A DNA stretch of 64,000 nt, taken from the NCBI GenBank assembly GCA_020073465.1, contig JAIQFC010000009.1:1-64000 (forward strand), read 5' to 3'. This DNA comes from Terriglobia bacterium. Its GTDB lineage: Bacteria; Acidobacteriota; Terriglobia; Terriglobales; Acidobacteriaceae. A program made the position numbers and the translations under genes. Positions 56,540-64,000 of the stretch are shown one piece after another. Under the pieces are notes generated by a model. That model was given only the letters and a program-made list of their open reading frames with translations. It had not been told where the DNA came from and searched no databases. The first letter of the stretch is position 1. Each line of letters starts with the position of its first letter.

Positions 56540-57039
56540 CGCCGTTAAACTTTTGAGTAACCTGTGCGGTCGTCAAAAGCACCTCCGATTCAATCCCCAG
56601 ATTTTTCTTGCCTGAAAGAGACACGAACACAACAATTGCCAACCCGTTTGCGCGACGAGAGTTGCTGATTGTTTGTGTGAGTTGCCCAGGCAGACACAGG
56701 GAGGGCAATGGACAATCCAGTAATAACCCAGCGGCACGCGAAGAGTTGCAGTGGCGCACGTCATAAACTTCTCGGCTGACGCGATTCGCGCCGAAAGCGC
56801 CCCGACAAGGCGCTATTCACTTAGACACTTGATAAGTACGATGCGTTCCGAGCACCTCAAGTAAGACTTTAAATGTCTCTGAATTGTCAAAACTTCGGCT
56901 GCTCGGGGATAGGTGCCGCTGTATCCCGCGTCCCGCGCGGTGTTCAACGGAATCAATTTTCTTAAACTGCGTGGGCCAGAACCGCATTTGGCCTCTGGAA
57001 GCAGAACTTCCAGCATCTCTTCCGCGTCTGAGTGTTCAT

Positions 57040-57060
57040 ACGTGCAGCAAGACTGCACGT
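57040..57060. promoter_or_regulatory. perfect 8-bp stem/5-nt loop hairpin upstream of the T4SS operon
   Basis: ACGTGCAG-CAAGA-CTGCACGT ending 15 bp before the virB2-like ATG. Confidence 0.6.
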
Positions 57061-57075
57061 TTCAGGATGTGACTT

Positions 57076-57327
57076 ATGAACCTGATGCTCACGCTGATCC
57101 TTCTGCAATCCGGCAACAGTCCATGGGAAAACGCTGTCCAGCAGCTCCAAACGGCCTTCACTGGCCCGATTGCCAAGGGTCTGAGCCTTGTCGCAATCGT
57201 GGTTGGCGGTTTGATGTTTGCCTTCGGTGAAGGCGGAAACAAGCGGATGTTTGCCGGAATTGTCTTCGGCATTGGAATGGCAATCGCAGCGGTGAACTTT
57301 CTGTCCTGGCTCTTTCCGGGATCGTAG
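57076..57327 (+). CDS. VirB2/TrbC-like pilin
   Basis: 'WENAVQQLQTAFTGPIAKGLSLVAIVVGGLMFAFGEGGNKRMFAGIVFGIGMAIAAVNFLSWL'. Confidence 0.85.
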   Translation: MNLMLTLILLQSGNSPWENAVQQLQTAFTGPIAKGLSLVAIVVGGLMFAFGEGGNKRMFAGIVFGIGMAIAAVNFLSWLFPGS

Positions 57328-57336
57328 GAGATAGCA

Positions 57337-57636
57337 ATGCCGACGGAGCGCCGTATCAACGCCACTCACAAGGCGATCAACAAACCGCTCACAATTCTGG
57401 GCGCGGAAAGAAAGCTGTTCTTCGTTGCGCTCATCATGGGCGCGGCGGCTTTCAACCTTTTCGGCAGTTTATTCGGCGGCATGTTGCTCTTCGGGTGCCT
57501 CTTCCTTCTGGCGCAGTGGGCGACGAGGACGGACCCGCAGATCCTGCGAATCCTGCTCAACTCGGGCAAGTTCCGTCGTGAGTATGACCCGGCGAAGTTC
57601 TTCGAGCCGAGTCTCCGGGTGATTGAACATGCTTAG
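57337..57636 (+). CDS. VirB3/TrbD-like protein
   Basis: Two-TM small protein, position in T4SS order, 'ATHKAINKPLTILGAERKLFFVALIMGAA'. Confidence 0.85.
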   Translation: MPTERRINATHKAINKPLTILGAERKLFFVALIMGAAAFNLFGSLFGGMLLFGCLFLLAQWATRTDPQILRILLNSGKFRREYDPAKFFEPSLRVIEHA

Positions 57637-60079
57637 GCTTTCAAAGATCGTCAAGAGCTACAAGGAGACCGGAGCTCTCAATGAGCATGTGGCGGTCTTT
57701 GGCTTTCTGGATGATCAGGTCTTCTTGACCAAAGGCGGTGACGTTGGCGTTGTACTCAGAGTCGAGGGAGTTGATTACGAGTGTTTGGATCACAAGCAGA
57801 CTGACAGCCTGACCAAGCGCCTGGAATCAGCTCTACGGCTTCTGGGGCCGCAGTACCGCGTCTATCAGATCCTCTTCAAGTCCAGTGGCGAGACGATCCC
57901 GCATGGCGAATACGACAACCCGGTCGTGAGGCAAGCGGTTGATGACCGGACAGCCTACTTTGAGAGGAAAGCCGGCGAACTCTACTCCCTCCGGATTTAC
58001 TACGTCATCCTCTATGAAGGCATGGCGCATCATCGCAGCGTCACGGGTGCGATTGCGAAGCTCGCGTCGGAGCCGAAGGAAGGGCTCGAAGAGCTGAGGG
58101 GCTTGCTCAGCAGTAAGAAGCAAACCCTATTGATCGGCAGTGCGATTGACAGGCAACACCGCACGTTGCGGCATCAAGTTCGCAGCCTCATTCTTCAGCT
58201 CAGCGATTTTGTCGCGATTGAAACGTGCGGCAAGCAGGAAGCCTTCAAGGTTCTGAAAAGGCTCCTGAACTTTTCCCCGGCGAAGATTGCACATGCGCGG
58301 CTGAAATATGACACGCATGTGGATTACTTCCTGGCTGATTCGGCGCTTGAGTGTTATCCGGGTCATCTCCTGATCGACGACTGCTACGTGAAAGCCCTCT
58401 CCCTAAAAGAGCCCACCGCGCAGAGCTGGCCCTTGATTCTTCGGCAATTGCTGGAAGTCGGGGCCAGCTATCACATCGTTACGGAGTGGAAGGCACAGGA
58501 CAATACGGCCGCCCGCAAGCGGATTCAGTCCATGCGGCGTCACTTCCACAACAGCAAGACTTCGCTCTTTAGCCAGCTCAAGGCCGACGGCTCAACGAAT
58601 CCGGGCGAACTGCTGGTAGACGACTCCAAGGAATCGCTCGTCCGCAGCCTTGGTGAATGCCTGAAGGAAATCGAGCTTAATGGGAATTACTTCGGGGAGT
58701 TCTCGCTCACGGTCGTTGTTTACGACAAGGACTTATCTGCCGTCGAAAAGGCGTGCGCTGAGTTCTACAAAGTGTTTTCGATGCACGATGGCTTGCTGTT
58801 CGAGGAACGCTACAACCTGCTGAATGCGTTCTTCGCGACAGTTCCGGGAAACCGCCATTTCAATCTTCGGTATCTCTGGTTGCTGAACGCAAATTATGCT
58901 GACTATTCGTTTCTGTTCACGTTGCACAGTGGGGAGCGACAGAACAAGCACCTAAAAGCCGAATACTTGGCAGTGCTTGAGACGAATCACGGTACGCCTT
59001 ACTTCCTGAACCTGCACTATCAGGACACGGCTCACACCGTTGTCCTGGGCCGAACCGGATCGGGCAAGTCGTTTTTCCTAAACTTCCTCATCACGAATCT
59101 ACAGAAGTACGACCCGTACACGTTCATTTTCGATCTGGGAGGGAGTTTTAGCAGCGTTACACAGCTCTTTGGCGGCGCTTATCTGAAGGTCAGCGCGGAG
59201 CATTCGGAATTCACGATCAATCCGTTTTCACTGGAGCCGACACCTGAGAACCTGAACTTCCTTTTCTCTTTCGTCAAGGTGCTCGCCGAAGGTCGTGGCG
59301 TGATTCCTCTGACACAGGCGGAAGAAAAGGATCTCTTCGGACAGATCCAGAACCTGTACATCCTGCCGGCGAACTTGCGGACCCTGAGCGTCTTGGCAAA
59401 TACGTTGCAGAAATCGTTGGCCAATCGGCTGGAGAAGTGGGTGCGGGGCGGGCAATACGAGCACGTCTTCGACAACGAGAGCGATACGCTGACGCTTTCG
59501 CATTTTCAGTGTTTCGATTTCGAGGGGATGGACCGCTACCCCGGACTGATTGAGCCTCTGCTCTTCTACATCCTGCATCGGGCGAATGCATTCATCTACA
59601 GCTCGGAGGCTGTCACGAAGTTCAAGGCGTTCTTCATTGATGAGGCTTGGCGATTCTTCGGGCATCCGGCAATTCGCAACTACATCGTGGAGGCCCTGAA
59701 GACCTGGCGCAAGAAGAATGCCGCCATGATCCTCTCGACGCAATCACTCGATGAGTTGGACAAGTCGGAGATTGTGAACGTTGTGATTGAAAGCTGTGCA
59801 ACCAAGATTTTTCTGGCAAACCCGGACATGGATCGCGACCTGTACCGGAACACTTTCCACTTGAACGACAACGAGATTGAGATGATTTCGGCCCTGATTC
59901 CCAAGCGGCAGGCTTTGGTGAAGCGGCCCGATCTGGCGAAGGTCGTCAACCTTGAGGTTGATGAAAAGAGCTACTGGCTGTACACGAGCGACCCGAATGA
60001 GAGTTTCAGGCGCGAGCAGGCGTTTCGTGAGCATGGCTTTGAAAAAGGTTTGGAGGTTTTGGCAAGGAGTTCCCTATGA
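57623..60079 (+). CDS. VirB4/TrbE-like conjugal transfer ATPase
   Basis: 'TVVLGRTGSGKSFFLNFLITNLQKYDPYTFIFDLGGSF', 'FFIDEAWRFFGHPAIRNYIVEALKTWRKKNAAMILSTQSLDEL'. Confidence 0.95.
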   Translation: MNMLRLSKIVKSYKETGALNEHVAVFGFLDDQVFLTKGGDVGVVLRVEGVDYECLDHKQTDSLTKRLESALRLLGPQYRVYQILFKSSGETIPHGEYDNPVVRQAVDDRTAYFERKAGELYSLRIYYVILYEGMAHHRSVTGAIAKLASEPKEGLEELRGLLSSKKQTLLIGSAIDRQHRTLRHQVRSLILQLSDFVAIETCGKQEAFKVLKRLLNFSPAKIAHARLKYDTHVDYFLADSALECYPGHLLIDDCYVKALSLKEPTAQSWPLILRQLLEVGASYHIVTEWKAQDNTAARKRIQSMRRHFHNSKTSLFSQLKADGSTNPGELLVDDSKESLVRSLGECLKEIELNGNYFGEFSLTVVVYDKDLSAVEKACAEFYKVFSMHDGLLFEERYNLLNAFFATVPGNRHFNLRYLWLLNANYADYSFLFTLHSGERQNKHLKAEYLAVLETNHGTPYFLNLHYQDTAHTVVLGRTGSGKSFFLNFLITNLQKYDPYTFIFDLGGSFSSVTQLFGGAYLKVSAEHSEFTINPFSLEPTPENLNFLFSFVKVLAEGRGVIPLTQAEEKDLFGQIQNLYILPANLRTLSVLANTLQKSLANRLEKWVRGGQYEHVFDNESDTLTLSHFQCFDFEGMDRYPGLIEPLLFYILHRANAFIYSSEAVTKFKAFFIDEAWRFFGHPAIRNYIVEALKTWRKKNAAMILSTQSLDELDKSEIVNVVIESCATKIFLANPDMDRDLYRNTFHLNDNEIEMISALIPKRQALVKRPDLAKVVNLEVDEKSYWLYTSDPNESFRREQAFREHGFEKGLEVLARSSL

Positions 60080-60831
60080 AACGAGCAATCACAATCACTT
60101 TCCTCGCGGTCCTGGCGCTTTCGGCTGCGGCCCAGAATCGCGAGGCACGAACGGTCAAATATGCAGCCAAGGACATCGTTCTGATTAAGGCGAAGCTCCG
60201 CTATACGACGCTGATTGTCCTCCCCCAGAACGAGAAGATTCTCGACTTCGTTACCGGGGACAAGGATTTCTGGGTGGTCGAAGGAACCCAGAATTTCTGT
60301 TATATCAAACCGGCGAAGCAAGGAACGAGCACGGACGTGACGCTGATTACTGCGTCGGGCAACGTGTATTCGTTCCTCGTGAAGGAAGTCGGAGAAAGCG
60401 ATGATCCCGACGTGAAGGTGTTCATCGAGCCCAAGGATCAGTCCATCGTCCAGGCTATTAATGCTCCTCCCAAGTTTGTGCCATCGAGCGACGTGGAAGC
60501 GTTGCGAGTGCAGGCTGCAATTGCTGCAACTCGCGCTGAGCGAGACAAAGAGACCTTCCGAGCCGATTATCCGGTGAACAGGCTGAAATTCGACTACGCC
60601 TTTGATAAGGACAAGAAGCCCTTTCTCGTGTCGGCGATCTATCACGATGACAGGTTCACGTACATCCGCTCTGCCGCACAGGAGAAGCCCACGCTATACG
60701 AGGTCAAAGACGGCTCACCGAATCTCATCAACTTTGATCTGCGGAACGGCGTTTATGTCGTGCCGAAGATCCTTGACTCTGGCTATCTCGTAATCGGGAA
60801 GCACCGCATGGATTTCAAGAGGCAGGAGTAG
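60076..60831 (+). CDS. VirB9/TrbG-like protein
   Basis: Signal peptide, 'LPQNEKILDFVTGDKDFWVVEGTQNFCYIKPAKQGTSTDVTLITASGNVYSFLV', 'PKILDSGYLVIGKHRMDFKR'. Confidence 0.9.
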   Translation: MKRAITITFLAVLALSAAAQNREARTVKYAAKDIVLIKAKLRYTTLIVLPQNEKILDFVTGDKDFWVVEGTQNFCYIKPAKQGTSTDVTLITASGNVYSFLVKEVGESDDPDVKVFIEPKDQSIVQAINAPPKFVPSSDVEALRVQAAIAATRAERDKETFRADYPVNRLKFDYAFDKDKKPFLVSAIYHDDRFTYIRSAAQEKPTLYEVKDGSPNLINFDLRNGVYVVPKILDSGYLVIGKHRMDFKRQE

Positions 60832-60835
60832 TGCC

Positions 60836-62071
60836 ATGTCGCAGGTCAACGAAACTCAGAATCTGACGCCCAATGTCCAGGACAAGCGAAAGCCTGCTCC
60901 GGGTGTCCTGCCCAAGAATGCTCAGACTTGGGTCGTGATGGGTCTGACCGCAGTCATCATGATCATGCTTTGGGTCTCGGGGCCGGCGAAAGGCGCGAAG
61001 TCATCGCAAAAGCCGGAGACTGCAAAGGCCGAAACAGTCGTTGGACTGAGCCCTGCAGAAATCGCATCCCGCCTTGAGCAGGTACGGCGTGACCAGCAGA
61101 CGCCCCTTACCCCGGCACAGCGTCTTTTCGGCCAACAGCCCGGACGTGTGGATGACCCGAGTCCGGCCATAGTGAACCAAGGCTCCGCTCCCCCCGCGGA
61201 GCAAGATCCGATCAAACAAGATTTGCGTCGTCGGGAGTACATGGCGCGTTTCGCGTCCAATGTGTCCCTGAGCTACCGCGCGCCGCAGGCTGGCGACCCA
61301 ACCAAAACGACTGCGGACCCGACAACCCAATTGGCGATGGATTTGTCAGCCCTTGAGATGCCGAGCCCTCCCCCAACTCCCCCTGCCAATGGCGTGCCGC
61401 AGACATCGCAACTGTCCGCCAATTCTGAAGAGCCGTCGAAGAAGAGGAGCAATCCGAATTTCAATCAGTCGAGCGGCAAAGACTACTTGGTCTTTGAAGG
61501 GACGGTCCTTGAAACCACGCTGGTCACGAGATTGAACGGTGACTTCAGCGGTCCTGTCATTTGCATGATGACCAATAGCATCTACTCCCACGACGGACAG
61601 CGCCTGCTCATCCCTGCCGGCACAAAAGTCATGGGACAAACGAAGCGGGTCGAGGGCTTCGGGCAGACGCGCCTGGCTGTGGTCTTTCATCGGCTCATCA
61701 TGCCGGACGGCTACTCCGTTGACCTCGATCAATTCCAGGGCTTGAACCAGATTGGCGAAACTGGTCTCAAGGACAAAGTTAATCATCACTACCTGCAAAT
61801 ATTTGGCGCATCCATCGCAGTTGGCGCGATCGGGGGGCTGGCCGAAGTCGGCACCAACACAACGAGTCTCGGACTTGCCGAGACTCCGGCAGATGCTTAC
61901 CGACAGGGCATCGCCACAAGCCTCTCGCAGTCGTCAATGCACATTCTGGATAGGTTTCTGAACCTGCTCCCAACGATCACCATTCGAGAAGGGCACCGCG
62001 TGAAGGTGTACCTCATGCAAGACCTTCTCGTTCCCGACTACGCACAACACGAAATGCCTTCGGACATTTAA
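60836..62071 (+). CDS. VirB10/TrbI-like protein
   Basis: N-terminal TM, proline-rich region, 'FEGTVLETTLVTRLNGDFSGPVICMMTNSIYSHDGQRLLIPAGTKVMGQTK'. Confidence 0.93.
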   Translation: MSQVNETQNLTPNVQDKRKPAPGVLPKNAQTWVVMGLTAVIMIMLWVSGPAKGAKSSQKPETAKAETVVGLSPAEIASRLEQVRRDQQTPLTPAQRLFGQQPGRVDDPSPAIVNQGSAPPAEQDPIKQDLRRREYMARFASNVSLSYRAPQAGDPTKTTADPTTQLAMDLSALEMPSPPPTPPANGVPQTSQLSANSEEPSKKRSNPNFNQSSGKDYLVFEGTVLETTLVTRLNGDFSGPVICMMTNSIYSHDGQRLLIPAGTKVMGQTKRVEGFGQTRLAVVFHRLIMPDGYSVDLDQFQGLNQIGETGLKDKVNHHYLQIFGASIAVGAIGGLAEVGTNTTSLGLAETPADAYRQGIATSLSQSSMHILDRFLNLLPTITIREGHRVKVYLMQDLLVPDYAQHEMPSDI

Positions 62072-62080
62072 GGAGTACCT

Positions 62081-62878
62081 ATGAAACGCAAAATTGCATT
62101 GATATCGCTTCTGCTGGCTTTCTCAGTCAGCCCTGTTTTCGCTCAGTTTGGCAGTGGGATCGTTTATGACCCAACGAACTACCACAACGCTGTGCTGCGT
62201 TATCTGCAATTGCAGAAACAATTGCAGCAGCTTCAGCAGTCGTACAACGTCCACATGCAGCAATTCATGTTTATCCAGTCGCAGGCTCGCCAACTCCAGA
62301 ACATGGTGGCCCGGTATCGCGCCATTCCTACGCTCTGGACGAACCTGAGTGCGGCCAACACGCTCGGCAACACGTCCCGCTGGGTCAATGGCATCAACTC
62401 GGGAACTTACAGCATCGCGCAGCAGGGCTACGGGCAGATCAATAGGTCTTTGAGCGATCCAACCGGAGTGAACACCTACGACGGCCTAAAGCGTTCGTAC
62501 GGGCTGGAAGAGTTATCAGATGGCTCCACGGTTAACAGCATGGCAACAATCGGCGAGATGCGGAACCATGCTCAGCAACTTGAGACGCACATCAAGCAAC
62601 TCGAAGACGATTCGCTGTCGTCCGACTCTGATCTCAATACGCAGGTTGCGGTCCTGAATAAGATCAATGCTGCCAGCATGTTGCTTGTGCGCACGATGCA
62701 AGACACGAACAAGCTCCTGGCGTCGCTGCTGGAACAGCAACTTGTCACGACCGAGCGCAACCGCACGACCGGCGTTGGCACCATCAACACAGAGCTGTAT
62801 CGGCAACAGCATTTCTCGGACACCATGAGTTTCACTGGCTCCATCCCGACACAGCTTCAAACGCCTACGGGCCGGTAA
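62081..62878 (+). CDS. TrbJ/VirB5-like protein
   Basis: Signal peptide, 'GSGIVYDPTNYHNAVLRYLQLQKQLQQLQQSYNVH', coiled-coil/Q-rich. Confidence 0.85.
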   Translation: MKRKIALISLLLAFSVSPVFAQFGSGIVYDPTNYHNAVLRYLQLQKQLQQLQQSYNVHMQQFMFIQSQARQLQNMVARYRAIPTLWTNLSAANTLGNTSRWVNGINSGTYSIAQQGYGQINRSLSDPTGVNTYDGLKRSYGLEELSDGSTVNSMATIGEMRNHAQQLETHIKQLEDDSLSSDSDLNTQVAVLNKINAASMLLVRTMQDTNKLLASLLEQQLVTTERNRTTGVGTINTELYRQQHFSDTMSFTGSIPTQLQTPTGR

Positions 62879-62892
62879 CGCGGGAGTATGAA

Positions 62893-63747
62893 ATGTTTGC
62901 TCCCGTCCAAGATCCGCTCACCTCCCTCGAAGACATCATTCGAGGCCTGATGACCTCGAAGCTCGACCTGTTCGTTGGAATGGGCCAGAACCTCTTCCGG
63001 GGCTTTGCCACGATCCTTATTGCGTGGTTTGGAGTGCAGTCAGCCCTCTCAAGCGCTGAAGGTGGCGAGGGTTTCAACTTCGCCCGCTTCAGCCGCTTGT
63101 TGCTTGTGATCGCGTTTGGCTTTGCGATGGTCAAGTATTACAGCACGCCAATTCCCGGCTTTGGCATGAGCTTCCCCGACTTGGTGATGCAAGAGGCATC
63201 ATCTCTCTCAAACAGCATCGGCATGGACCAGGCGCGTCTGATCGAAACCAAAGTGACTGAGGTTGAGCAAGGAATGGAACAGCCGAGCGCCATCAATTTT
63301 CATGAGACTCTGACGTTCGTGGTTCTGTACGTGATTTTGGCTACCGTGCAGGCCGTCGTGCTCATGATCATAGGATTCGGCTTAATTGCCCAAGCCGTGT
63401 TGTTGCTGGTCGGGCCTGTATTCATACCGTTCTTCGTTGTCCCCAAGATGGACTGGCTTTTCTGGGGATGGTTCAAGGCTTTCCTTCAGTACTCGTTCTA
63501 TCAGGTGGTTGCCAGTGCATTCGTGTACATCTTCGGGAAGCTGCTGCTGGCGTTCTTCGCTATTGACACGGGCGGGTTGACGGTCGAGCAGTGGATGACC
63601 GCATTCCCTGCAATGTTTATCTTCCTGCTGATCGCAATTTACGGGCTCCTGAAGATTCCCGCTTTGACGAATCACCTGTTTAGCGGGGCTGCTGGAGCAG
63701 ATTCCGGGCTGGCGGCGGCAATGGTCGCTTACATCAGTCGAGGGTAA
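62893..63747 (+). CDS. TrbL/VirB6-like membrane protein
   Basis: Polytopic protein at the expected position, 'GFGLIAQAVLLLVGPVFIPFFVVPKMDWLFWGWFKAFLQYSFYQVVASAFVYIFGKLLL'. Confidence 0.88.
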   Translation: MFAPVQDPLTSLEDIIRGLMTSKLDLFVGMGQNLFRGFATILIAWFGVQSALSSAEGGEGFNFARFSRLLLVIAFGFAMVKYYSTPIPGFGMSFPDLVMQEASSLSNSIGMDQARLIETKVTEVEQGMEQPSAINFHETLTFVVLYVILATVQAVVLMIIGFGLIAQAVLLLVGPVFIPFFVVPKMDWLFWGWFKAFLQYSFYQVVASAFVYIFGKLLLAFFAIDTGGLTVEQWMTAFPAMFIFLLIAIYGLLKIPALTNHLFSGAAGADSGLAAAMVAYISRG

Positions 63748-63751
63748 GGCC

Positions 63752-64000
63752 ATGTGTGCAGAAGAGAAACAAGACGCTACTTTCAGTGCCGCCAAGCAGC
63801 TCTACGCAGAGCAATTTGGGGATGCCATTGTCACGAACACGTACTTGAAGCTCGCGCTGTTGGCGATGGCGGTGGTCTCGGCAGGCTTGATCTATGCGAA
63901 CGTCAGAACTGTTCGCATGGTTGAGAACTTTAAGCCTCTGGTCATCCGCATCAATGATATCGGCAGAGCGGAGGCCGTGAGGTACGACACCCTCGGCTAC
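63752..64000 (+). CDS. TrbF/VirB8-like protein, N-terminal part (runs off the window)
   Basis: MCAEEKQDATFSAAKQLYAEQFGDAIVTNTYLKLALLAMAVVSAGLIYANV... single TM then periplasmic start. Confidence 0.75.
   Translation, partial: MCAEEKQDATFSAAKQLYAEQFGDAIVTNTYLKLALLAMAVVSAGLIYANVRTVRMVENFKPLVIRINDIGRAEAVRYDTLGY

Noticed and set aside
56796-56814. AGCGCC-N7-GGCGCT as a terminator
   Set aside because: Short stem with no following T-run; too weak to call.
1-64000. CRISPR array or rRNA operon
   Set aside because: No regularly spaced short repeats with unique spacers and no rRNA-like conserved stretches were seen.

Overview
The gene content suggests an Acidobacteria-like genome; this is an inference and no database was searched. 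The window has three parts. (1) About 0-19 kb: an IS/transposase remnant, a truncated KdpD-like/KdpE-like two-component pair, a CPA1-type Na+/H+ antiporter, and two SulP permeases flanking a minus-strand operon for a hydrogenase-4/complex-I-like membrane complex. The large subunit of that complex has no [NiFe]-ligand CxxC motifs and its hyfE-like gene looks frameshifted. An ArsR-led cluster of small TPR, cold-shock-like, MerR and OmpA-like genes follows. (2) About 19-24 kb: two tyrosine recombinases, an excisionase-like HTH gene, and a 46-bp tRNA-Glu 3'-end identity block that contains the integrase stop codon, beside iterated ATTGGACCC sites and a 26-bp perfect palindrome. (3) About 24-64 kb: a mobile element of ICE type with a type IV secretion system (VirB11, VirD4, VirB2/3/4/9/10/5/6/8-like), an ArdC-like antirestriction gene and a dense defence cargo. 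The cargo includes an Mrr-like nuclease, an AbiEi/AbiEii toxin-antitoxin pair with two 48-bp palindromic operators, and a nine-gene operon. The operon has a DISARM core (DrmA-like helicase and DUF1998 DrmB-like protein), a NERD-UvrD-type helicase, two unassigned proteins, Vsr, a C5-cytosine methyltransferase and two small proteins. Inside the conjugation region is a divergent pair: a nuclease-STAND NTPase-SEC-C protein and a TPR-HEPN (LA2681-like) protein. The best candidates for under-described systems are the DISARM-variant operon and the STAND/HEPN pair.
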